Assembly (NCBI GenBank): GCA_009785885.1
Contig: WQUE01000088.1
Coordinates: forward strand, 1-6,222
Source of the DNA: Actinomycetes bacterium
GTDB lineage: Bacteria; Actinomycetota; Actinomycetes; Propionibacteriales; Propionibacteriaceae
Length of the DNA stretch: 6,222 nucleotides
Direction of reading: 5' to 3'
Of the stretch, positions 1 to 6,210 are shown piece after piece. The notes under the pieces were generated by a model. It had not been told where the DNA came from, ran no database searches, and saw only the letters and a program-made list of their open reading frames with translations. Every line of letters starts with the position of its first letter. Positions within the stretch are counted from its first letter, which is position 1. The translations under genes and the position numbers were made by a program.

Positions 1-500
1 ACGCCCTGCGCCGGGTTGACCAGCTGGTAGCCGTGGTCGCCGAACCGCGCGAGGAACAGCGTGTACGTCCTGCCGTCGACCAGTTGGATGCCTTCGGATG
101 TGAGGTACGGCACCCCGTCGACCACGCCGCCCGGCTCGCCGACGGTGATCGTCTCACCCACCGCCACATCCCCCCGGCCGACGGCGGCGACCCGCACGTC
201 GTGGAGCGTGTAGGCCATGAAGGACGGCGGCGCCGGGGTGCCTGCCGGGTTCAGCATCGGGTCGTCGCTTGGGACGTCGTGCGCCACGATGTCGATCATC
301 TCGGCGCGGGACGCGGTCACGGTACCGGTGACGATCACGTCCGTCCGGGCCGCCAGTGCGGCGGCCGACTCGTAGAACGGGTAGTCAGCCTGGTAGAGGA
401 CCGTCGTCGATTGCGCCGGCGGGGACGCGGGTGACACGTTCGCGCACCCCACGAGGCCCAGCAGCGCCACCGCCGCCACGCCCCATCGTCCCGGCCCCAT
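1..500 (-). CDS. Putative secreted lipoprotein, N-terminal part (3' end beyond the window)
   Basis: The ATG at 500-498 opens a frame that runs off the left edge, giving about 166 visible residues. Residues 1-19 form a lipoprotein signal peptide: a short n-region with Arg5, a hydrophobic core (residues 7-17) and the lipobox L-V-G-C with Cys19 as the predicted lipidated residue. A Ser/Pro/Ala-rich linker follows. The mature part then shows a beta-rich pattern starting with TDVIVTGTVT (about residues 53-62), followed by AYTLHDVRVAAVGRGDVAVG, TITVGEPGG and GRTYTLFLARF. Small secreted actinobacterial proteins of unknown function often have this layout, with a 'sensitive to G..Y.LFL' strand late in the domain; I do not recognise a named family. 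It should be exported, lipidated and anchored on the outer face of the membrane. A purine-rich stretch AGGACGGGGG lies just upstream of the ATG as a weak ribosome binding site. The gene is divergent from the 97-residue membrane protein gene. The export and lipidation call is firm, the function unknown. Confidence 0.8.
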   Translation of the reverse strand, partial: MGPGRWGVAAVALLGLVGCANVSPASPPAQSTTVLYQADYPFYESAAALAARTDVIVTGTVTASRAEMIDIVAHDVPSDDPMLNPAGTPAPPSFMAYTLHDVRVAAVGRGDVAVGETITVGEPGGVVDGVPYLTSEGIQLVDGRTYTLFLARFGDHGYQLVNPAQG

Positions 501-525
501 CGCTGACCCCCGTCCTGACCGCTCC

Positions 526-555
526 AGCGTAATGCGAATCGACCCCCACGTCGAT
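526..555 (-). promoter_or_regulatory. Candidate promoter of the lipoprotein gene
   Basis: Read on the minus strand, TACGCT (complement of 526-531) fits the actinobacterial TANNNT -10 pattern. ATCGAC (complement of 550-555) lies 18 bases upstream as a poor -35 element. The expected transcript would start about 20 bases before the ATG at 500, leaving room for the purine-rich ribosome binding site. The -35 match is weak, so this is a suggestion only. Confidence 0.3.
538..555. repeat. Short inverted repeat between divergent genes (possible operator)
   Basis: ATCGAC (538-543) and GTCGAT (550-555) are perfect reverse complements separated by six bases, CCCCAC. The site lies between the divergent lipoprotein and small membrane protein genes, and its right arm coincides with the candidate -35 of the lipoprotein promoter. 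The size suits a dimeric regulator, but six-base arms can occur by chance in GC-rich DNA. Confidence 0.3.
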
Positions 556-623
556 GTGGCAGGCCGGCAGTCGGTGGGTGCCGCCGTCCTGAAGGCCAAC
601 GGTTCGGCCTTTGCGGACCCGGG

Positions 624-629
624 TACGGT
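624..629 (+). promoter_or_regulatory. Candidate -10 element for leaderless transcription of the 97-residue protein gene
   Basis: TACGGT matches TANNNT and ends exactly six bases before the ATG at 636, so transcription would be expected to begin at or next to the A of the start codon. No purine-rich Shine-Dalgarno sequence precedes this ATG. This spacing is the known signature of leaderless mRNAs, which are common in actinobacteria. No good -35 is visible. Confidence 0.45.
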
Positions 630-635
630 CAGCGC

Positions 636-929
636 ATGGTTGAAAACAAGAAGACTCACCCGAACGAGGACACACCGCGTCCCCGACATGGCGCCTTCGA
701 GTGGCTCGGCCCCCGCCGGGGCCGGAGGACGCCATGGTCGGATGCCGTCGCGTTCGTCCTGGTGTGCGCCGTCGAGTTCCCCTTCGCCCGCTCCACGACC
801 TGGAACTCGGGATGGCATCTCGCCGTCGCCGCCGTCGCCACGCTCGTCCTCTTCGCGATCCTCAACACGCTCATCTGCCTCACCACGGACTGGTGGCGGG
901 TCCGGACGGCCGACCCCGCGTCGTCCTGA
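636..929 (+). CDS. Small two-helix membrane protein of unknown function
   Basis: This gene encodes 97 residues from an ATG at 636 to a TGA at 927-929. The N-terminal 35 residues are polar and basic, with Lys5, Lys6, Arg15, Arg17 and the cluster Arg27-Arg28-Gly-Arg30-Arg31. Two hydrophobic segments follow: a short one at about residues 36-51 (DAVAFVLVCAVEFPFA) and a full-length helix at about 62-82 (LAVAAVATLVLFAILNTLICL). The C-terminus, WWRVR and a short tail, is again basic, so the positive-inside rule puts both ends in the cytoplasm. Codons in the membrane part end almost always in G or C, which supports real coding against the overlapping frames. Glu47 sits inside the first hydrophobic segment, so that segment may be re-entrant or interfacial. 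The gene is convergent with the 673-residue protein gene, 60 bases away. I do not recognise a family. Confidence 0.75.
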   Translation: MVENKKTHPNEDTPRPRHGAFEWLGPRRGRRTPWSDAVAFVLVCAVEFPFARSTTWNSGWHLAVAAVATLVLFAILNTLICLTTDWWRVRTADPASS

Positions 930-989
930 AGCATCGCCCCTTGTGCCACTTCGATTGACGGCAGATCACCCCGGCGGCAGCGCGGCTGG

Positions 990-3011
990 TCACGAGGGAC
1001 GGCGAAAGGCGAGCATCGCCGGCGCGGTCGGGATGGTGAGCAGCCGCTCGGTGTGACCGACCCAGTCGTCCATCCCCCAGCGGGCCCGCCACAGGATCAG
1101 CCGGGCGCCGACAAGGTAGGCGAACGCGTACGCCGCGTACCCCAGGCACATGAGCAGCACCACGAACTCGACGCGGGACGTCGTCTCCCACGGTGCGCCG
1201 GGCACGATGGGGGACGGCCAGCGTGCCGCCACCCAGGACCCGACGACCAGCCAGGCGATGAACGCGGCCGCAACCCCGATCAGCGCCCACTGCACCCGCA
1301 GCAGCAGCGGACGCAACATCAGAGACTGCAACGCCTCCGGACTGCGGCTCACCAGGACCGACGCCGAACCGGTGATCAGCGCGACGACGTACGGCAGGGA
1401 CGCCTGGATCCCCCCGGACAGCACGTCCGGCACCCGGCCCTGCTTCGTCACAAACGCGACCATGGTCGCCGCCGTGACGGCGAGCAGCACGCCCAGCCCG
1501 ATCGCCGCCGGCGTGAACACCGCATCGAGGGACGGCACGATCGCCATGCGCAGCTGGATCCAGCCGCGCGGCATCCCGGCCCGGCGGCGGATCGACAAGA
1601 CGTGCCGTCCGGCCTTGACATGGCTGTGTTCTCGGATCTGGACGAGGTTGTCGTCGCTGAACCACGGCTTGAGCACCTGCTGGACAGGCAGGCACCGGCG
1701 GTGCCGTTTCCGGTCTGCGCACGCCTCCTTGGCCGCCGGATCGAACGCCAGCAGCGGCAGGCCGGCCTGCGCCGTGACCAACCAATCCCGCTCGTAGCAC
1801 GTGCTCGCCAGCTCGACACCCGGCGGCATCTCCACGTTCAGGTGCTCCGAGTGCCCCTCCAGCGGGCCGAACAGGGCCATGTCGTACGGCCAGGGTCCGT
1901 ACGGCAGCAGGTGCCCCCGGATGCCGCCCCACACGACCCGCCCCGGCGACTGCGCACGCAACCGGCCCGCCTCGTCGAAGAACGCCTCCGGATGCAGCCC
2001 CGGATCCTTCCAGCGCTGCCGGAAGCTGTGCGCGGCCAGCCACTCCTCGGCGGAACGTCCGTACGTCCAGCCGAGCTTCACGATGAACCGCGGCGTCCCG
2101 GACGCCGGCGGAACGACCAGCAGCAACGGAAAATAGTTGGACGTCAACAGCTTCAGCCGGGCGAAGAACGTCGTCAGGTGCCGGTTGCCCGCCTCGTCCG
2201 GGTCGGAGTACAGCAGCTCGGCCCGCAGGAATGCTTGCGCACGCACCCACGAGGGGTCGGACGCGTCCAGGCGCAGCCGGTCCAGGTTCCACAGTTCCTT
2301 CACGAGGTACTCGTCCGACCCGATCCGCTCGAACTCCCCGCCCGGCACCACGCGCTCCACGATCCGCTGGACGATCGCGACGACGCGTCCGAACACACCC
2401 TCGACGACCATCGCCTTGAGCTTGCCCCGCGGCACGGTGACCAACACCCACGCCAGGCCGGCGGCGAAACTCAACGTCTTGCCCAGCAGCGGCAGCGCCT
2501 GCGCGTCGTCCTTCGCGCTGAAATCCCGCAGGATGCCCTTGGAGAAGATCCCGAACGGCACCGGTACCCACTCGCCGAGGTCGTCTGTGCGCCAGCGTCC
2601 GCCCGGCTCGTCCCCACCGGATGGACGAAGCCACGCCGGATCGTCCTCCCACGGATCCCCGCGCAACTCCTCCTCGCGCGTCGCCCTGGGGAACTCGCCC
2701 TGGAAGTCGTCGCGGATGCCCCGCAGGAAGCCGCTCCACAGGTCCAGCGACAGTTCGCGCCGCTCGCCCTGCTCGGACAGCACCGACAGCGTCTCCACGC
2801 GCCGGGCCACCGCCGGGAACGACGCCGTGTCGACGGATGTCTCGATGTGGCCGCGCCCGTCGTCCCGGGAGCCGAGCAGCGCCTCCATCAGCCGGCCGAG
2901 GCGTCGCAGCTCACGCCAAGACGGCAGGGGCTGCACGATGCCCGGGTCCACGGCAGCATTCCACCAGGCTTCATCGGAGGGTTCGAACCGGGGGACGAGG
3001 ATGCCGCTCAC
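990..3011 (-). CDS. Uncharacterised protein with large soluble N-terminal part and four C-terminal membrane helices
   Basis: This gene encodes 673 residues from a GTG at 3011-3009 to a TGA at 992-990. There is no signal peptide. Residues 1-170 are hydrophilic and rich in Trp and acidic residues. A hydrophobic stretch at about 173-194 and an amphipathic helix at about 197-222 follow; the first may be buried or membrane-associated. Residues about 290-500 look beta-rich, including FPLLLVVPPASGTPRFIVKL and SEHLNVEMPPGVELAS. A CX8C element, Cys431 to Cys440, encloses six basic residues, RKRHRR. Four membrane helices lie at about 502-522, 537-555, 574-594 and 614-636, followed by a basic tail (RARWG). 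The positive-inside rule and the lack of a signal peptide favour a cytoplasmic N-terminal part. The start is one base after the stop of the 75-residue protein gene, with no Shine-Dalgarno sequence of its own, which suggests translational coupling. No catalytic motif or named family is recognised. The long frames antisense or out of phase here lack such structure, so this is the real gene. Confidence 0.85.
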   Translation of the reverse strand: MSGILVPRFEPSDEAWWNAAVDPGIVQPLPSWRELRRLGRLMEALLGSRDDGRGHIETSVDTASFPAVARRVETLSVLSEQGERRELSLDLWSGFLRGIRDDFQGEFPRATREEELRGDPWEDDPAWLRPSGGDEPGGRWRTDDLGEWVPVPFGIFSKGILRDFSAKDDAQALPLLGKTLSFAAGLAWVLVTVPRGKLKAMVVEGVFGRVVAIVQRIVERVVPGGEFERIGSDEYLVKELWNLDRLRLDASDPSWVRAQAFLRAELLYSDPDEAGNRHLTTFFARLKLLTSNYFPLLLVVPPASGTPRFIVKLGWTYGRSAEEWLAAHSFRQRWKDPGLHPEAFFDEAGRLRAQSPGRVVWGGIRGHLLPYGPWPYDMALFGPLEGHSEHLNVEMPPGVELASTCYERDWLVTAQAGLPLLAFDPAAKEACADRKRHRRCLPVQQVLKPWFSDDNLVQIREHSHVKAGRHVLSIRRRAGMPRGWIQLRMAIVPSLDAVFTPAAIGLGVLLAVTAATMVAFVTKQGRVPDVLSGGIQASLPYVVALITGSASVLVSRSPEALQSLMLRPLLLRVQWALIGVAAAFIAWLVVGSWVAARWPSPIVPGAPWETTSRVEFVVLLMCLGYAAYAFAYLVGARLILWRARWGMDDWVGHTERLLTIPTAPAMLAFRRPS

Positions 3012-3012
3012 G

Positions 3013-3240
3013 TCAGGAGAGCACCATGACGCGGAAGCGGCTGCCGAACAGCGGATCCTTGTCGTCGGCCTCCTGGTACGGGCGCTCCATCAGCACCTTC
3101 CAGTGCTCGTATTCGGTGGCGGTCAGCGTGGCGGGCAGCGTGCACCCGGAGGGCATGCCGCCGCCGTTCCCGCTCACGGCCCCACCACCGGCCGCCACAT
3201 CGTCGACCACCAGCCGTGGCCGCTTGGCTGTCCTGGGCAT
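3013..3240 (-). CDS. Small protein of unknown function, coupled to the four-helix membrane protein gene
   Basis: From the ATG at 3240-3238 this gene encodes 75 residues and ends with a TGA at 3015-3013. The N-terminus is basic (MPRTAKRPR). A Gly-rich flexible stretch with one Cys follows, then a more structured C-terminal half with TATEYEHWKVLMERPYQEAD and the hydrophobic end SRFRVMVLS. No signal peptide or membrane helix is seen. Other in-frame starts exist at 3330 (TTG), 3303 (ATG) and 3297 (GTG). I prefer 3240 because the predicted promoter -10 (3302-3307) overlaps the ATG at 3303, so the mRNA should begin near 3295, and because AGGAAG (complement of 3251-3256) sits ten bases before the ATG at 3240. 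A leaderless start at the GTG at 3297 would give 94 residues and is the main alternative. One base separates its stop from the next gene's GTG, so the two proteins are probably made together and may interact. The family is not recognised. Confidence 0.6.
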   Translation of the reverse strand: MPRTAKRPRLVVDDVAAGGGAVSGNGGGMPSGCTLPATLTATEYEHWKVLMERPYQEADDKDPLFGSRFRVMVLS

Positions 3241-3301
3241 CTCCTGCTCGCTTCCTGGCGACGGTCTCGCCGACGCCGTTGCCGACGAGGATGTCACCTT
3301 C

Positions 3302-3330
3302 ATTTTAGGCACACCTGTGGGCAACGACAA
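3302..3330 (-). promoter_or_regulatory. Promoter of the small protein / membrane protein pair
   Basis: On the minus strand, TTGTCG (complement of 3325-3330) and TAAAAT (complement of 3302-3307) are separated by 17 bases. This is a good housekeeping-type promoter: the -35 matches TTGACA at four of six positions and the -10 fits TANNNT. TAAAAT is AT-rich in a very GC-rich setting, so it stands out. The site lies just after the ppk1 stop codon (3351-3349) and suggests that the downstream pair can be transcribed apart from ppk1. No hairpin terminator is visible between the ppk1 stop and this promoter, so read-through from ppk1 is also possible. Confidence 0.55.
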
Positions 3331-3348
3331 GCCGCGCCGCCGTATTCC

Positions 3349-6210
3349 TCACCGGGGCGGGGCGGTCGCCGTGGGGACGGACGTCAGGCACAATTCGGGT
3401 GAGGGACGCCGGCGCTGGTTGACCAGGGCGATCAGGTGCTCCTGGATGTCGCGGAGGGGGCGTCCCTCGTCGTCGGTCGTGCGGGGTGTCCAGGTGAGGT
3501 CGTTCAGGTCCCAGTGGACGGTGCCCGGGTCGAACGCGCATTGGAACAGCGCGTCGATCTCGGCGATGTGCTCCGGCCGGGTGATCTGGACGATCACCTC
3601 GACGCGCCGGTCGAGGTTGCGGTGCATCAGGTCGGCCGAGCCGATGCCGACGACCGGATGGCCCCCGTTCTCGAACCAGTACAGGCGCGAATGCTCCAGG
3701 AAACGACCCAGGATCGAGATCACGGTGATGTTGTCCGACAGGCCCGGCACGCCCGGCCGCAGCCCGCAGATGCCCCGTACCCACATCTGCACGGGCACGC
3801 CCGCCTGCGACGCCCGGTACAGCGCGTCCATGATCGCCTCGTCGACGATCGAGTTCACCTTGATCCGGATGCGCGCCGGGAGCCCGGCCTGGTGGTTCGC
3901 GATCTCCTGCTCGATGCGCATGAGCATCGTCGGACGGACGCCCGTCGGCGCGACCGTCAGCCGCCGGTAGCTCTCCTCGCGCCCACCGCCGGACAGGTGG
4001 TTGAACAGGCGTTTCAGGTCGTCCGTGATGATCGGGTTCATCGTCAGCAGGCCCATGTCCTCGTACTGGCGGGCCGTCTTCGGGTTGTAGTTGCCGGTGC
4101 CGATGTGCGCGTACATCGTCGGCTTGCCCGAGCCGCCCGTCTCGTCGCGGACGACGAGCGTGAGCTTGCAGTGCGTCTTCAGGCCGACCATGCCGTACAC
4201 GACGTGCACGCCGTGCTTCTCCAGCTTCCGCGCCCACTCGATGTTTGCTTCCTCATCGAAACGGGCCTTGATCTCGACGACGGCGAGCACCGTCTTGCCG
4301 GCGAGCGCCGCCTGGATCAACGAGTCGATGATCGGGGAATCGCCGCTGGTGCGGTACAGCGTGATCTTGATCGTGTGGACCTTCGGGTCGTGCGCCGCCT
4401 GCCGCAGCAACTCCTGGACGGACGTCGCGAACGAGTCGTACGGATGGTGCAGCAGCACGTCCCGGCGCTGGATCGCGGCGAAGATGTCCTGCGGGTTCGC
4501 CGTCTCCACCTCGGCCAGGTTCGGGTGCGTCTTCGGCAGGAAATTGGGGTATTTCAGGTCCTCGCGCCGGATCTCGGCGAGCTGGAACAGACCCGTCAGA
4601 TCCAACGGCGAGCGTGCGATGCACACCTCGTCCGGGGCGACGTGCATGTTCTTCGTCAGCATCGTCACCAGCGCCTCGTCCGCACCCTCCTCGATCTCCA
4701 GCCGGACCGTCGGACGGCCCGAGCGGCGTCCCACCAGTTGGTTCTCCAGCGCCTTCAGGAGGTTCTCGGCGTCGTCCTCCTCGACCTCGATGTCTTCATT
4801 ACGCGTCACGCGGAAGACGACCGTGTGCAACACTTCCATGCCGGTGAATAGACGTCCGGCGTGGTGGGTGATGACCTCCTCCAGCGGAATGTAGCGGCCG
4901 TTGCCGAGATCCTTGAACCGCGGCAGCACGGTCGGCACCTTCACGCGTGCGAACCGCCGCTGACGGCTCGCCGGGTCGCGGATGATCAGGCCGATGTTCA
5001 GCGACAGCCCCGAGATGATCGGGAACGGGTGCGCCGGATCGGTCATCAGCGGGATCAACTCCGGGAACAGGCGCTCCTCGAAGAAGACGCCCATGTCGGC
5101 CTTCTCCGCCTCGGTCAGGTCGTCCCACGTCAGCAGGTGGATGCCCTCGGCGTCCAACTCCGGGCGGACGATGTCCTGGAACACGTGCTGCATGTCCGTG
5201 ACAAGCTCTTTCGTCCGGCGCAGAATCGCGTTGTACAGGTCGGACGGCAACGTGCCCGTCACGCTCCGCGTCGCCACCTCCAACTGGATACGGCGCTTCA
5301 GGCCGGCCACCCGGACCATGAAGAACTCGTCCAGGTTCGACGAGAAGATCGCCAGGAACTTCGCCCGCTCCAGCAGCGGCACCCGCAGGGAATCCTTCGC
5401 CAGGTCGAGCACCCGGTTGTTGAACGCCAACCACGACAACTCCCGGTCGGCGTACCGGTCCAGCGGCAACTCCACCCCCGGGGCGATCACCGCCGACGGC
5501 GGCTTCACGGCATACAGCGGTTCCCCGAACGGCGAACCGCCCGGCGGCAGGCTCAGGTCGTCCTCTGCCTCGTCCTCCGGTTCCGCCGGCTGCGGGACGA
5601 CCTCAGCCGGCTCCGGCGCGGCCTCGTGCTCCGGTGTCTCGTCCTCCGGTTCCGCCGGCTCCGGTTCCTCGGGGACGGGTGCGGGCTGCACATCCGGCAC
5701 GTCGCCGGCGGGCACCTCGTCGTCCTCCGCCTGGTCGAGCACCCAGGCCTCGGCATCCTCGGTCGCCTCCGGCACCCCGGGCTCCTCCTCGGCCTCGTCG
5801 GACTCCGCGAACTCGAGGACGTCCTCCTCGCCGATGGAGTCAGCGTCGGTATCTTCGCTTGTCGCGACCTCAATCTCCGGCGGGGTGCCCGCGAGATCCC
5901 AGATCACCCCCGGAACCTCGTCGTCATCCTCGTACACACCCGACAGCACGTCCTCGGTCACCTCCGGAGCGGTCCACGCGCACGTCAGGGGCACGGGCTC
6001 CGGCTCCGGCTCCGGGGCAGGTGTGACGTCCGGTTCGGGCTCAGGTGCGGGCTCAGGTGTGGGCTCCGACGTCACGGAGTCCGGCACGGACTCAGGCTCA
6101 GGTGCGGGTTCAGGCTCAGGTTCAGGCTCAGGTGCGGGCTCCACCACGCTCTCGGGAATCGGCACGGGTGCCCCGACGACCACGTCCACGTCTGCCGCGG
6201 CGGTGGACAC
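3349..6210 (-). CDS. ppk1: Polyphosphate kinase 1 (class PPK1) with a long acidic N-terminal extension
   Basis: Ppk1 reversibly transfers the gamma-phosphate of ATP to a growing inorganic polyphosphate chain through a phosphohistidine intermediate. Numbering is from the GTG at 6210. The conserved enzyme covers about residues 250-935: an N domain with RELSWLAFN (from Arg256) and SNLDEFF (Asn292), a middle domain (about 353-566), and catalytic domains C1 (about 567-747) and C2 (about 748-932). His680 in GLKTHCKL is the expected phosphorylated histidine (E. coli His435). His840 in LEHSRLYWFENGG matches E. coli His592. Arg620 (ITLYR) and Arg650 (KARFDEEANI) match the Mg-ATP-site arginines 375 and 405. 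The intact motifs predict an active enzyme. Residues 1-245 are an acidic, Pro-rich extension absent from E. coli Ppk1 (688 residues). The frame is still open at the right edge (four more codons visible) and no Shine-Dalgarno precedes the GTG, so the true start may lie outside the window. The TGA is at 3351-3349. The next gene on this strand is the 75-residue protein gene. Confidence 0.97.
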   Translation of the reverse strand: MSTAAADVDVVVGAPVPIPESVVEPAPEPEPEPEPAPEPESVPDSVTSEPTPEPAPEPEPDVTPAPEPEPEPVPLTCAWTAPEVTEDVLSGVYEDDDEVPGVIWDLAGTPPEIEVATSEDTDADSIGEEDVLEFAESDEAEEEPGVPEATEDAEAWVLDQAEDDEVPAGDVPDVQPAPVPEEPEPAEPEDETPEHEAAPEPAEVVPQPAEPEDEAEDDLSLPPGGSPFGEPLYAVKPPSAVIAPGVELPLDRYADRELSWLAFNNRVLDLAKDSLRVPLLERAKFLAIFSSNLDEFFMVRVAGLKRRIQLEVATRSVTGTLPSDLYNAILRRTKELVTDMQHVFQDIVRPELDAEGIHLLTWDDLTEAEKADMGVFFEERLFPELIPLMTDPAHPFPIISGLSLNIGLIIRDPASRQRRFARVKVPTVLPRFKDLGNGRYIPLEEVITHHAGRLFTGMEVLHTVVFRVTRNEDIEVEEDDAENLLKALENQLVGRRSGRPTVRLEIEEGADEALVTMLTKNMHVAPDEVCIARSPLDLTGLFQLAEIRREDLKYPNFLPKTHPNLAEVETANPQDIFAAIQRRDVLLHHPYDSFATSVQELLRQAAHDPKVHTIKITLYRTSGDSPIIDSLIQAALAGKTVLAVVEIKARFDEEANIEWARKLEKHGVHVVYGMVGLKTHCKLTLVVRDETGGSGKPTMYAHIGTGNYNPKTARQYEDMGLLTMNPIITDDLKRLFNHLSGGGREESYRRLTVAPTGVRPTMLMRIEQEIANHQAGLPARIRIKVNSIVDEAIMDALYRASQAGVPVQMWVRGICGLRPGVPGLSDNITVISILGRFLEHSRLYWFENGGHPVVGIGSADLMHRNLDRRVEVIVQITRPEHIAEIDALFQCAFDPGTVHWDLNDLTWTPRTTDDEGRPLRDIQEHLIALVNQRRRPSPELCLTSVPTATAPPR
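5569..5660 (-). repeat. Exact 23-base direct repeat within the ppk1 extension
   Basis: Bases 5569-5591 and 5638-5660 are identical over 23 positions. The offset is 69 bases, exactly 23 codons, so both copies are read in the same frame and encode the AEPEDE segments of the acidic extension (about residues 184-189 and 207-212). The flanking bases differ on both sides. This points to an in-frame duplication inside the extension. Confidence 0.75.
5989..6141 (-). repeat. Glu-Pro coding repeat tract (hexanucleotide-based) in ppk1
   Basis: This tract encodes residues 24-74 of Ppk1, mostly alternating Glu-Pro with Ala-Pro or Thr-Pro breaks (for example EPAPEPEPEPEPAPEPE). The DNA is made of variants of the six-base unit GAGCCT on the minus strand (GAGCCT, GAACCT, GCACCT, GAGCCC). 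A 17-base exact repeat occurs at 6092-6108 and 6122-6138, offset by ten codons. CCT and GCA codons dominate here, whereas the Glu-Pro segments around 5570-5700 use CCG, so the tract looks like a local expansion by slippage. Gains or losses of whole units keep the frame. Confidence 0.8.

Noticed and set aside
930..989. Possible bidirectional terminator between the convergent genes
   Set aside because: No stem of useful length or T-run could be found in the 60 bases.
1008..1020. Hairpin GGCGA-GCA-TCGCC near the end of the 673-residue protein gene as a terminator
   Set aside because: The stem has only five pairs, lies inside coding sequence and has no U-run; such hairpins are common in GC-rich DNA.
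532..1056. A 174-codon plus-strand frame overlapping the small membrane protein gene
   Set aside because: Ser/Pro/Arg-rich without structure; the 636-929 frame has membrane helices and better codon use, and this frame also runs into the convergent gene.
880..2739. A 619-codon open frame on the minus strand overlapping the 673-residue protein gene in another phase
   Set aside because: It is Arg/Gly/Ala-rich low-complexity translation without structure; the overlapping frame has clear membrane helices and a coupled start.
1053..3029. A 658-codon open frame on the plus strand antisense to the membrane protein gene
   Set aside because: It is rich in Arg, Gln, Pro and His with no hydrophobic segments or motifs, as expected for the shadow of a high-GC gene on the opposite strand.
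2137..3970. Long plus-strand frames (2137-3402 and 2621-3970) crossing gene boundaries
   Set aside because: They run antisense across three separate genes and a promoter, with Ser/Arg/Pro-rich composition typical of shadow frames.
3436..4851. A 471-codon plus-strand frame antisense to ppk1
   Set aside because: ppk1 is certain from its motifs; this frame is an Arg/Val/Asp-rich shadow of it.
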